From Chitinophagaceae bacterium (GTDB lineage: Bacteria > Bacteroidota > Bacteroidia > Chitinophagales > Chitinophagaceae): DNA of 64,000 bases. The notes below the pieces were generated by a model. It saw only the letters and a list, made by a program, of their open reading frames with translations, did no database searches and was not told the origin of the DNA. The stretch is taken from positions 248,001-312,000 of the forward strand of contig JANPZZ010000009.1 in the NCBI GenBank assembly GCA_024707305.1. The letters are read 5' to 3'. Positions 35,447 through 45,700 of this stretch are shown one piece after another; the first letter of the stretch is position 1, and every line of letters starts with the position of its first letter. A program made the position numbers and the translations under genes.

Positions 35447-35782
35447 ATGAACAACTACGAATTGATGGTGATTTTTACCCCTGTACTCAGCGATGACGAG
35501 TTCAAGGCTGCGCAGAAGAAATATGCGGCTCTCGTTACCGATGCGGGTGGTTCCGTTGTTGCGGAAAATCCATGGGGTCTGAAATCACTGGCGTATCCCA
35601 TCCAGAAAAAAACCACTGGTTTATACTGGGTGATGGAGTACACTGCGCCATCCGACTTCAATGAGAAGCTGAAAATCCAGCTTTTGCGTGACGAAAGCGT
35701 TCTTCGTCACCTGTGCACAAAACTCGATAAATACGCCGTCGAGTACAATGCGAAAAAAGAGAAGTGGTGTAAAAACAGGTAA
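35447..35782 (+). CDS. rpsF: 30S ribosomal protein S6
   Basis: 111 residues starting MNNYELMVIFTPVLSDDEFK, with the S6 core 'VAENPWGLKSLAYPIQKKT' and 'LLRDESVLRHLCTKLDKYA'. Binds the central domain of 16S rRNA together with S18. First gene of the conserved order rpsF-rpsR-rplI, 25 bp before rpsR. The leader of about 118 nt with a hairpin hints at autoregulation by the S6:S18 complex, known in several phyla, but the motif itself is not recognised here. Confidence 0.97.
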   Translation: MNNYELMVIFTPVLSDDEFKAAQKKYAALVTDAGGSVVAENPWGLKSLAYPIQKKTTGLYWVMEYTAPSDFNEKLKIQLLRDESVLRHLCTKLDKYAVEYNAKKEKWCKNR

Positions 35783-35807
35783 CGAAAACGCAGTGGAGGC
35801 TTAAGAC

Positions 35808-36071
35808 ATGGCAAAGAATGAAATTAAATACCTGACAGCGATTAAGACCGACAAGCGCGTGAAGAAATTCTGCCGCTTTAAAAAATACGGTATCCGCTAC
35901 ATCGATTATAAGGACGTTGAGTTTCTGAAAAAGTTCCTGAACGAACAGGGTAAATTGTTGCCCCGTCGTCTTTCAGGTAACAGCCTGAAATATCAGCGCA
36001 AAGTTTCTGACGCGGTAAAGAAAGCCCGTCAAATGGCTTTGTTGCCTTATGTAACTGATCTTTTAAAATAA
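35808..36071 (+). CDS. rpsR: 30S ribosomal protein S18
   Basis: 87 residues, [20 protein letters not shown] then '[20 protein letters not shown]' and '[21 protein letters not shown]', the S18 signature. A partner of S6 on the small subunit. Complete, closely spaced in the operon with rpsF and rplI. The leading residues are somewhat charged but normal for Bacteroidota. Confidence 0.97.
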   Translation: MAKNEIKYLTAIKTDKRVKKFCRFKKYGIRYIDYKDVEFLKKFLNEQGKLLPRRLSGNSLKYQRKVSDAVKKARQMALLPYVTDLLK

Positions 36072-36147
36072 GCTCCACTCACCCTAACCCTGTTATAGCA
36101 GGGGACAGTTGAAAAACTGGGAAGCGGTAAGTGAAAAAAAGAAAATC

Positions 36148-36594
36148 ATGGAAGTAATCCTCATTAAAGATGTAGACAACCTGGGCGGTGTGAATGAAGT
36201 TGTGAAAGTAAAAAATGGTTATGCCCGTAATTTCCTGTTGCCACGCAAGCTGGCTGTAGAAAACAGCCCCAGCAACCGCGCACAACTGGAAGAGCGCCTG
36301 AAGCAGGTTCGTAAGAAAGAAGAATTGATGCTCGCTGAAATTAACAGCGTAATCGCAAAACTGAATGAATCACCATTGAAACTGGGTGCTAAAACCGGTA
36401 CAAGCGGTAAGATCTTCGGTAGCGTAACTTCTTTACAACTCAGCCGTGCTATTCGCGAACAACGCGGTTACGATATTGATCGTCGCAAGATCACTATCCC
36501 CGACGAAGTGAAAGAACTCGGTTCTTACAAAGCCACTATCGAATTCGGTAATGGTCGTAATACTGAAGTGGAATTCGAAGTTGTAGCTGAATAA
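36148..36594 (+). CDS. rplI: 50S ribosomal protein L9
   Basis: 148 residues from the ATG at 36148 (MEVILIKDVDNLGGVNEVVK); the longer in-frame start at 36109 adds unconserved residues. The N-terminal domain with 'GYARNFLLPRKLAV' binds 23S rRNA. A long helix ('LKQVRKKEELMLAEI') leads to the C-terminal domain ('RKITIPDEVKELGSYKATIE'). Last gene of the ribosomal operon, followed by a terminator 20 bp after its stop. Confidence 0.97.
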   Translation: MEVILIKDVDNLGGVNEVVKVKNGYARNFLLPRKLAVENSPSNRAQLEERLKQVRKKEELMLAEINSVIAKLNESPLKLGAKTGTSGKIFGSVTSLQLSRAIREQRGYDIDRRKITIPDEVKELGSYKATIEFGNGRNTEVEFEVVAE

Positions 36595-36614
36595 TTCGCT
36601 TTGATATTTTTTTG

Positions 36615-36645
36615 AAAAAGCCTTCCGCACAGGGAGGCTTTTTTG
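36615..36645 (+). terminator. intrinsic terminator after rplI
   Basis: AAAAAGCCTTCC / GGGAGGCTTTTTT stem with a CGCACA loop and following T run. Confidence 0.88.
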
Positions 36646-36682
36646 TGTAAAGATGGGCAAACGGTAAGCTGCAATCGTGACA

Positions 36683-36722
36683 GGAATGTGGAAATACCGA
36701 AATGAGGAAATGTGAAAATGAC
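36683..36722. repeat. family A word repeat, single arm
   Basis: GGAATGTGGAAATACCGAAATGAGGAAATGTGAAAATG-type words (written here as GGAATGTG, GAAATACC, GAAATGAG, GAAATGTG), purine rich in rplI sense, just past its terminator. Confidence 0.7.
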
Positions 36723-36956
36723 TTTCAAATGAATTTTACGGTTGCCGATTGCCGATTCGCAACGCCTGACAATCAAATCTTTAAATCCCAAAACGCCCGT
36801 TCGCAGAAAATTTTGGCGTTCTCGGCAAAAAATATCTATTTTCGTATCGTTTTGGTGCATCTACAGTTTCGCAAGTCCTGAACGTTTCGAAAAACCGTAA
36901 AATGTTCATTGGTTACTGGGTACTGTTAACACTGTATTTTTTAAAAATTTCTCAAA

Positions 36957-37344
36957 ATGAACATTTACGTAGGAAACCTCAGCTGGAACCTGAAAGATCA
37001 GGACCTCCAAAATCTTTTTGCCTCACATGGCGAAGTATCTTCAGCCAAAATTGTGTTGGACAAATTCACTAACCGCAGCAAAGGCTTTGGCTTTGTTGAA
37101 ATGCCAAACGATGACCAGGCGCAGGCAGCTATCTCTGCTTTGAACGGCAGCGAAGTTGACGGTCGCAACATCGTTGTAAACGAAAGTCGTCCCAAGCCTG
37201 AAGGCAGCGGCGGCGGCGGCTTCAAGAAAAAGAAGCTTCGGTGGCGGCGGCGGCGGCTTTAACAAAGGCGGCGGCGGCGGCGGCTTCAAAAAAGGCGGCG
37301 GCGGTGGATACCGTGATCGCGGCGGTTACGGCAACGATTATTAA
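36957..37344 (+). CDS. RRM RNA-binding protein with Gly-rich tail (one indel)
   Basis: After removing one A near 37227-37235 the product has 128 residues. The RNA recognition motif shows RNP2 'MNIYVGNLSW' and RNP1 'KGFGFVEM'. The restored tail is 'GSGGGGFKKK', then Gly-rich repeats with Phe and Asn-Lys, ending 'YRDRGGYGNDY'. Without the correction the frame ends in an Arg-rich artefact (RWRRRRL). Short RRM plus Gly-rich proteins are common in Bacteroidota and cyanobacteria and bind RNA, often cold-regulated. A 361-bp upstream gap contains the word repeat and probably a long leader. Terminator follows. Confidence 0.88.
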
Positions 37345-37365
37345 TCTTTAGTTGAAAATAATCTC

Positions 37366-37395
37366 AAAATCCCGGGCTTCGTCCCGGGATTTTTG
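37366..37395 (+). terminator. intrinsic terminator after the RRM gene
   Basis: AAAATCCCGGG-CTTCGT-CCCGGGATTTT stem followed by TGTTTTT. Confidence 0.9.
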
Positions 37396-37504
37396 TTTTT
37401 GGCTTACAGGTTGTTATATATGGCTGTCAATCACAATCGAGAATTAACGAAACTAATAGAGGAAAAGGCCACCTAAAAAACTTCAAAAGCCTATCTTTCA
37501 GCCC

Positions 37505-38882
37505 ATGATAACCGTGATAATACCAGCTTTGAACGAATCGGCAACTATCAGCCAGGTTATTCGTTTTTGCCAGGCCGATCCCAACGTATCGGAGATAATC
37601 GTAGTAGATGATAAATCAGAAGATAACACTGTTGAACTGGCCCGTGAAGCCGGCGCAAAGGTGATCATCAGCGAAACCAGGGGTAAAGGAACTTCAATGA
37701 AAGAAGGCATCGACGCCTCCACCAATGAAATCATTCTCTTCCTGGATGCAGATATTGACCCCTACCCCGAAAATTGCATCGCCAATCTTTCACGCCCATT
37801 GATTACAGATACTGCAGACTTTGTGAAAGGCGCTTTCGCCCGTAATGCCGGACGTGTGACTGAACTCGTGGCAAAACCATTATTGACAATCCTCTTCCCC
37901 GGCCTTGCTCATTTTAGCCAGCCACTCAGTGGAATGATCGCCGGTAAAAAAACTTTCTTCCAACGCATTGAATTCTTCAACGACTATGGTGTCGATATCG
38001 GCATCCTGATCGACATGTACCTGATGATGGCACGTGTGGAAGAAGTGAACATCGGCTATATCGAAAATAAAAGCAAGCCCTGGGAAGCACTGGGGAAAAT
38101 GAGCCGCGAAGTGTCGCGCGCAATACTCAGTCGTGCGCAACGGCAACACGGCCACGAACTTACTTTCGAAAGCGCAAACACACTTGAAGCCATACAGCGC
38201 GAAATGAATAATGTGATTCGGGAAAACCTGTCGGCTTATAAAAAGATGATTGTTCTCGACATGGATAATACGATCGTCACCGATCGTTTTATTAATGTTT
38301 GTGCCGACACTTTTGGATTCCGCGCAAAACTCGATGAATTACGTTTCAGCGAAAGTGATCCCATCATCCTTACCAAACGTATTGGTGTGTTGCTGAAAGG
38401 CCGCACGATGGATGAATTACTCGGTGTGATTTCAGGAATGAAGATGGCCGAAAATATTCAGGAAGTAGTACAGGCATATAAAGACAAAGGATACCTCGTA
38501 GGCATCATCAGCCATAGCTATACCCTGATCACGAATTATGTGAAACAACAAATTGGCGCAGATTTCTCAGTGGCGCATCAACTTGAATTTTTCGAAGGAA
38601 AATCAACCGGAGAAGTGAAGTCTTCCCTCCTATTTTTTCGGCTCTCCTGAAAGCTTTTGTGGGCATTCCTTCTGTAAAACAAACGCATTACAGCATATCT
38701 GCGAACGTTACAATGTGAAAATCAAGAATGTAGTAGCAGTTGGCGACAGCAAGGATGATCGTTGTATGATTGCGTATGCAGGAAAGGGGATTGCATTCTG
38801 CACCGAAGATGAGATACTTGGAAAAATTGCGGACCAAAACATCACGGAGCGAAATTTTGAGCCGCTGCGCGATCTGGCATAA
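37505..38882 (+). CDS. GT2 glycosyltransferase fused to HAD-IB phosphatase (one indel)
   Basis: Removing one T at about 38621 gives 458 residues. Residues 1-240: GT-A family with 'VIIPALNESATISQVIRFCQ', 'VVDDKSEDNT' and the acidic 'FLDADID'. 'GVDIGILIDM' and 'KPWEALGKMSREV' resemble glucosyl-3-phosphoglycerate synthases (GT81). Residues 245-458: HAD-IB domain with motif I 'IVLDMDNTIVTDRF', motif II region 'IISHS', and motifs III/IV 'VVAVGDSKDDRCMIAYAGKG'. The combination suggests synthesis and dephosphorylation of glucosyl-3-phosphoglycerate in one chain, giving glucosylglycerate, but this is inference. Start at 37505 fits the GT family. Confidence 0.75.
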
Positions 38883-38937
38883 GATTTTGTAAATTACGTA
38901 GCACACATCCCATTTAAAACCTTAATGATTGCTGCCT

Positions 38938-39765
38938 ATGCCAAGCCAATTATACAACATTTTGGTGCCGATCGATTTCAATGCGCGCAATCGCTGGGCA
39001 ATTACCAAAGCCATTGAGCTGTCAAACAGCTTTGGTTGTAATATTCACCTGGTACATGTAAGAAGCAGCAGAGATAAAATGTTTACCCGCCATACCGGCC
39101 AGGAAACAGCTTATCGCAAACTGGAACTGCTGCGTGCCGAATACAAACAACAGCTTTGCGGCAACGGACGCATAGAAATCAGTGTACTTAGTGGCAACCA
39201 CTCACAACAACTACTCCAATATATTCAGAAATATGAGATGGACCTTGTGATTACAGGTCTTTCCCGTTTCAACTTATTACACCGCGTGGCGTCTGCCGTT
39301 TCTATCAGCCGTTTGGCAACAAAAAGTCAATTGCCTGTATTAGCAGTTCGCTCAAGCGGATTGGTTTGTCATTATAAAAAGATTGTGCTTCCCGTAAGTG
39401 GCGAAGTTCCGATTCGACAGATACGTCTGGCAGCTTTGTTAGGAAGAGCTTTTCGCTCTACGGTATATTTTGTTTCACTTCGTCAGCATGCTGATGGTGA
39501 AAACAAAAACCTGCTGGCACAAGCGCTTGAAGTGGTACAAAGTATTTCAACAGTACCGGTGCAATCATTTCTTCTCGAAGGAAAAAACCTTGCACAAAGC
39601 ACACTTGATTTCAGCCGGAAAATAAATGCAGACCTTATCATGGTCAACCCGGTGCGTGATTTCCAACTCCCCGGACTCTGGAACAGGATTACGAATAAAT
39701 TAATTTCATACGCATCCAGGATTCCGGTGGTTACGGTGGCGTCGGGAGGGAATCGTGAGGCATGA
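38938..39765 (+). CDS. tandem universal stress protein
   Basis: 275 residues from the ATG at 38938 (MPSQLYNILVPIDFNARNRW); the in-frame TTG at 38929 is less likely. Two UspA-like halves: the first begins 'LYNILVPIDFNARNRWAITK', the second at 'VCHYKKIVLPVSGEVPIRQI' and ends 'RIPVVTVASG'. Between them 'DLVITGLSRFNLLHRVASAV' carries a degenerate nucleotide-binding loop. Cytosolic, binds nucleotides in the family, role in stress survival. 55 bp after the GT2-HAD gene, so possibly co-transcribed with it. Confidence 0.88.
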   Translation: MPSQLYNILVPIDFNARNRWAITKAIELSNSFGCNIHLVHVRSSRDKMFTRHTGQETAYRKLELLRAEYKQQLCGNGRIEISVLSGNHSQQLLQYIQKYEMDLVITGLSRFNLLHRVASAVSISRLATKSQLPVLAVRSSGLVCHYKKIVLPVSGEVPIRQIRLAALLGRAFRSTVYFVSLRQHADGENKNLLAQALEVVQSISTVPVQSFLLEGKNLAQSTLDFSRKINADLIMVNPVRDFQLPGLWNRITNKLISYASRIPVVTVASGGNREA

Positions 39766-39802
39766 GAACCGGCAAACCGCAAACGGCAAACGTGAAAGAT
39801 AA

Positions 39803-39845
39803 AAATCTGCGTAATCTGCGTTCAAATCAGTTTAATCTGTGAGAA
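39803..39845. repeat. family D word repeat
   Basis: AATCTGCGT, AATCTGCGT, TCAAATCAG, TTTAATCTGTG: about 9-nt words related to CTCTGCGTG, between the universal stress protein and the alpha-2-macroglobulin block. Confidence 0.6.
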
Positions 39846-39896
39846 CATTTTACGGGAGAAAGTGAACTGTGTATTGGACAACTGCCGCACTATCGC

Positions 39897-40024
39897 GAAA
39901 TTGTATTTTCACATTTTCACATTTTCCTCATTTTCACATTTCCGCATTCCCACATTTCCTCATTTTCACATTTTCCTCATTTCCGCATTTCCACATTTCC
40001 TCATTTTCATATTTCCCTCTCACG
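39897..40024. repeat. family A word repeat, single pyrimidine arm
   Basis: CACATTTTCCTCATTT-type words (8-nt rhythm, e.g. CACATTTC, CTCATTTT, CGCATTTC) ending 21 bp from the stop codon of the minus-strand alpha-2-macroglobulin gene, so purine rich in its mRNA sense. Confidence 0.8.
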
Positions 40025-40044
40025 CCTCACGATTTCACGCATCC

Positions 40045-43000
40045 TTACTCTTCGATGCGCACTGCTCCCGCTCCGTGATAAGAATGATATTCCCCATTAT
40101 ACATTGCATCGGCACTTACCGGACCCATTTTGAAGAGACCTGGTGACACCGCACGCACTGCGTAATAATAAACCTGTTTGTTGGTATGGAGATCAACAAA
40201 GAGATGAATACGATCATCGCGCACGTCAAGTGCGGTAGGCGTATACGCATCTTTGATCCAATCCATACCCGGAATTTCCTTCGTCCGCGGATTTTCAATT
40301 TCAAAACCAGCTGGCAACAAATCTGTGATAACCACGTTTTCGATCTTCGAGCTGAAAGAGCGCTCAATCGTTACCTGTACTATCACGAGATCATTTTGTT
40401 TAAATTTATTTCCTTCTATCGACTGACCAAAACGATTGAAGAAACGACGACGCACTTTCAAATAACTGTCTTCCTCAACAAACGAACCAGTACTGCTGAT
40501 TCCTTCGGCCTGCCAGAAGTAATAAAGCGATCCATTGCCTTTTACATCAATCTCAATGTTTGTTCCTTTTAATTCCGCTTCTGTACCTCTCCATGCTCCA
40601 TCCGCTGCACGGGCAACCGTTTTGCCATTCACTTTAATCTCTGCAGTTGCAGTTGATTTGTTTGCTGCACGTGCATGTTTGCCCAATGCCAGGAACGAGA
40701 ATGCACGTTCCTGTGTACTCAGGTAGCGGCGATTTTTTAATTTTTCGCTTACATGTTTTACCATCACAGGAATCTGTGCGTTGCCGGGATCAACTTCCAG
40801 CAATGCGTTCAATGCAATGGCTTCATCACGAACATCGGAGTAAAAACTTCCACCGGTTTGTGGAACAGAAGCTTCTCCCTCAAACGCGGCCGGCAACATC
40901 TCGCCAAATGAGCGTTTATCACCCGCGGTAGCATAAGCTGCTGATAACAAATAACGGCTATCGAGTGCGAGCAGGTTTGTGTTGGACTTATAATAGTTCA
41001 TCGCAGGCACATTGCTTCTGCCTGCAAGCGCCAACACGTACAAACTGTATGCAACTTCTTTTGGTGCAATTTTTTTATTCTGATCACGATTATAATAGTA
41101 GTTGATCAGTTCGCGATTTTTCAGTTTGTTGTTTAAGTAAGAAAGCAATGTTTCAAGCAAACTCTCATCTACATCAAAGCCGGCTTTCTTCGCTTCTAAC
41201 AGGAAGTGAGCGGCATATACGGATGTCCACCAATCCTCTTTTCCACCATCCCACAAAGTGAGTGCCCCGTTATAAAGCTGGCGCATTTTTATCTTGCGAA
41301 TTGCCTCCAGGATGTTTTCGTTCGCATTCTTTTTATTTTGCTGCTGCAGCTTCATCAAATCCGACAGATCACCAAAATACAATTGCGGGAATGCGGCGGA
41401 AACAGTTTGTTCTGTACATCCGTATGGATATTGCACCAGGTAACGTAATTGTTCGCCGAGCTCCAATGCAGGTGAGCGGCTTACTACCAGATTATACGAA
41501 GTGGAACCTTCAATAAAATCCTGCGTACCGATTGAAATTTTTCCTGTATTGCCGCCGGCAACAACACCGCTTCCTGAACGTTTTTGTAATGTAGAAGGAG
41601 GGCGAACAGAAATCTCTATCGCTTCTTCAAACTTTTCACCCATGCCACTTACCTGTACTTTCACCTGCGCCACGCCAATTTCCGGATCGGCTGCCAGTTT
41701 AAATACAGGTCGTGCTTCGCTCTTTCCGTTTACACTCACCTGCGCTGTGCCGGTTCCCACCACTTTCAAAGGACCTTCCACTTTTACTGTAGCAGAAAGG
41801 GTTGCATTATTTGTGGTGGTATTTGAAAGTGTAACAGGCATTGTCAGTGTATCGCCAGGGCTCATAAACCTGGGCAGCGCCGTACTAATCACTACCGGAT
41901 CTGCAACGGTCATCGTGTTTTCTGATGCACCAAAACTTTGTCCTTTGTAAGCCACAGCCATCAATCGAATCTCGCCACTGAATGATGGAATTTCCACTTC
42001 AAACTCTGCGTTGCCGCTACTATTTGCTTTGCGAATGCCGCTCCAGTAACTTACCAGTTGCACTCTTTTTGCAGGCATAGGGTTCACACGTTTGGTAAGA
42101 TCCAGTTCACCATCACCACCGGTGCTGCTAAGTTGCGTACGCACTTCGGCAAACAACAATGGATAAAGATTGAACGCCGTCACTTCCAACGCCTTTTTCT
42201 GATAGAAATATTTGTACGGATCAGGTGATTCAAAACCACTCACCTGCAGGACACCATTGTCTACCGCCGATAAAGTAACCATACTTCCCGGTGCAGCTTT
42301 CACTGTCACTTTCTGTTTGGTGCGTGATCTTGATTCTTTTGCGGTAGCAATCTCAACAGGAATGCGTCGGCTTTTTCTTCTACCTTCACGCTCTTAAACC
42401 CGTTTGCTACTGTAAGCGGGATATCACTTTGTTCGTGCGCTTTAATCAGCGTTGCAGTGATATATACATTGGGCACATGTTTTCCACTAAGAGGCAGATC
42501 AACACTTGCACTTCTGTTTACCACATCCACATATTGATACGAGAGCACATGATCTGTTTCCATCGTCACCAGCAATCGACCGTTAAACGGTGTGCTAAAG
42601 AGCGCTTTCACTGTTTCTCCACTGAGATATGATTCTTTTTCCAGTTTTATCTCAACCTGTCCTTCGGCATTTACTTCAAATGAATTATTGTCTCCGCCCC
42701 AGCTTCCGTAACTATAAAATTTACGGGACACATAAGTACTTGCGCCCGGTTTGTAAACACGTATTTCGTAATCGCCGGGTGAACGGGGAATAAATGAGAA
42801 CGATGTATTACTTCCAACAGCAACCTGCGTTTCCTGCAGCATCTTTTCTTCTTTCTGCGATTCATAACGGAAATAACTTCCACTTCTGGCAAGCACGGTG
42901 CGGTATTCGTGTTTGATCACTTCCACGCGTGCGTTCGCCGTGGTGGCTTCGCCTTTTTTATTTACTGCCACCAGTCCAAATTGAAGTTTTTGGTTCAATG

Positions 43001-45437
43001 GAAAATAATAAGACCAATCCTGCTGAATGCCGTAAAACACATCCTGTGTATAAATTTCAGCTGAGCTTGCGCGACTTACAGGGCGACCGGTTTCATCGAA
43101 TACAGTGGAGTAGAATGTTGCCTGCAACAATCCCATATTCGCATAAAGATCAGGTACCTTAAAAGTAACAGTTGCATTACCTTCTGTATCTGTCTTATCT
43201 TCTTTTACTTCTTTATCTGCCAGTGAATACTGGTTAGCCAGGGCAAAATTGTATCCACTAAATTTCTCCGGATTGAATACACGTTGTCTTACCTGTATCT
43301 CCGTTTCAATATTACGGTTCGCTGCAGGCGGTCCAAAGAAATTCATTGCGTTTACTTTCAATACAGCTGTTTCGCCCGGCTTAAACGATTCCTGATTCAA
43401 TTGTGTATTCACGCGAATACGATCAGGTACAAATTCTTCCACTGAAAAACTGCGGCTTGTTAGCAATACATCATTCGATGTAAATAACTCCAGCGTATAT
43501 GAACCTGTAATAGCTGCTGCAGACAATGCAATAGATGCTTCGGCAGATCCTTCATCATTTAACGTTTTACGAATCGTTGTGAGCTCTTTACCGTTTGGCA
43601 ATAACATTCTTAACTTAACAGGAAGATTGCCCGGCGACTGCCAGTTACGGTCACGCAGAATGGCTGCGAAATTGATCTTCTCTCCCGGGCGATAGATATC
43701 ACGTTCAGGATAGACATAGGCATCAATCCCCGAATCATTCATTCGTTTTCCACCAACATCAAATCGTGAAGTATTCACCCGCGTATCTCGGAAAGGCAGA
43801 TAGTTAAAATCATCAGCAGTCCTTGCAATCACCATTGCTGGCTTAAAGCCGCTGAATTCGGGACGTGCATAAGAAATTTCCGCAACACCCATTTCATTAC
43901 TCGCACCTGTGCCAAGCAACTGGTTATTGTTTCCATACACCAGGATATTTACACCAGATAATGCTTTCGCTGTTTTAATGCTGTTGACAAACACCATCAT
44001 ATTTTCCTTACCCTGTTTTGCAATTAAACCGAGATCGGAAATTGAGATAAAGCGCGAATCCCTTACCCAGTATTCATCTGTAGACCGAATGCTGATATGA
44101 TATACACCTTTAAAATCTGGCAGGCGGTCTTCGAACTGCGAGAGATTCAACAATCTGCCGCCAGCGCTTTTTGGCAAACTACGGGTGTCAATTTCTTTTT
44201 CATACATCACATCGCCAAATGAAAAATCGTTGTAATAGTCTTCGTAATAATATTCATCATAATAATCCTGATCAGAACGATAGGATTCCCGTGCATAATA
44301 TCCATAACGTTGAACAGCCAGGAGGTTGCTCTCGTATATTTTTGATATAATAACTTTAATTTTTGGTACGTTGGTAATTTTTACTTCCAGTTGTTGGCCA
44401 CCGTTGCGTGAAAGATAAACTGCCTTTGAATTGGTGAAATTAATGCTGGCCTCCATTTGGCCAAATGCAATTGAATGCTGGTATTCTTCTTTCAATGTAC
44501 CACCCAATTTACCGCGGAGGCCTTTCTTCAATGTGAGGGTGTAACTTTTATCAGCATTGAATTGTGTACTTCTGATATTCAAACCACTCTCGGTGATTTC
44601 GGTCGTAAAATTCACTGAGGGATCAATTGCAATAAATGATTTGATATTTTCTGAAGAGAGTTGCTGACTTGTACTGATGCGAATAACACCTTCTTCCCCA
44701 TTATGCTCAGTTTCCGTTTGCGTAACCTGCACCACAAATGGTGAAGGCACAATCATGCTCGTGCTAATGGGTTCATCTATTCCATTTTTGCCAACCACAG
44801 GTTTTAATCCTTTTGCCAACACCAGTTGCACCGGATAATCGCGATCTTCTGCCTTTAGTCCTGTGAGTCGCAGCGTCATTTTGTTATCCTCGCCAGCAGT
44901 GATGAGAGAAAAAGGCACATCTTCATTTCCTGATTTGATTTGAAGTTTGTCTTTAATGTCTGCGGGGCTGACCCGGTAATTAAAATACAGGTCAATTTGT
45001 GCTACAGCACTCGTAGCTGATTCACCCACCCACATGGTTTGTGAGTTATCAAGACGCAGGTCGGGCGTATGAAATTTTATACCATCCCCATTTTCCACTT
45101 TACCATATTCACTAAAGCGGAGTACTGCTTTGCTTACATTGGCCGTGTAGGTAGTTGCCGGATCGAGCGGCGCAGCCGGGGAAAACACCAGTTGATCGGG
45201 ACTTTCCCAACGAAAACGGCCCGGGATATTGGGAGAGAACTGAACGTAGTCGGTTGAATCCCATTGGTTCAATAATGAATCAGCCACCATTGGCTGGTTA
45301 AATCGGAAGATGAGGTTACCCAATTGGGGTACTTCATCTTTGGCGTTGGTGTAGGTAAGTGAAACCGCGCTTCTGTTACAGGCAAAAAATAAGATGGAAG
45401 CGGCAGTCAGTACTGCTACGAAGGATTTGATGCGCAT
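40045..45437 (-). CDS. alpha-2-macroglobulin family lipoprotein (one indel)
   Basis: Adding one base to the T5 run at 42372-42376 joins frames 42306-45437 and 40045-42309 into 1797 residues, the typical size. Lipoprotein signal 'SFVAVLTAASILFFAC' with lipobox Cys; macroglobulin-like MG domains in the first 1000 residues ('DIYRPGEKINFAAILRDRNW' is the MG2-like region); an intact thioester motif in 'LVQYPYGCTEQTVSAAFPQL' (Cys-x-Glu-Gln); and a helical TED domain after it. Traps and inhibits proteases at the outer membrane surface. Divergent partner of pbpC, as in the E. coli yfhM-pbpC pair, implying a role in protecting the envelope from host or rival proteases. Confidence 0.93.
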
Positions 45438-45700
45438 AAGGAATGGTTATAATGGTGCTATTTCTATGAGAAGATAAAGAAAATGCTCCTATCTCAAATA
45501 AAAATTAATTCTTAGATCAACGGAAATAAAAAAGGGTTGCCCGGCCACCCATATTTTTTTTGAAATGCAATTTGAATGTTGTCGCATTATCCAATCTTTG
45601 CCAAAAAAGAGACGAAAAGCAACCTGTTGCCGGGGCATTGCATCAGGGAATAGTTAGCAGGCGCAACAATATTTCTCCCGATAAGCAATTCATATTTTAA

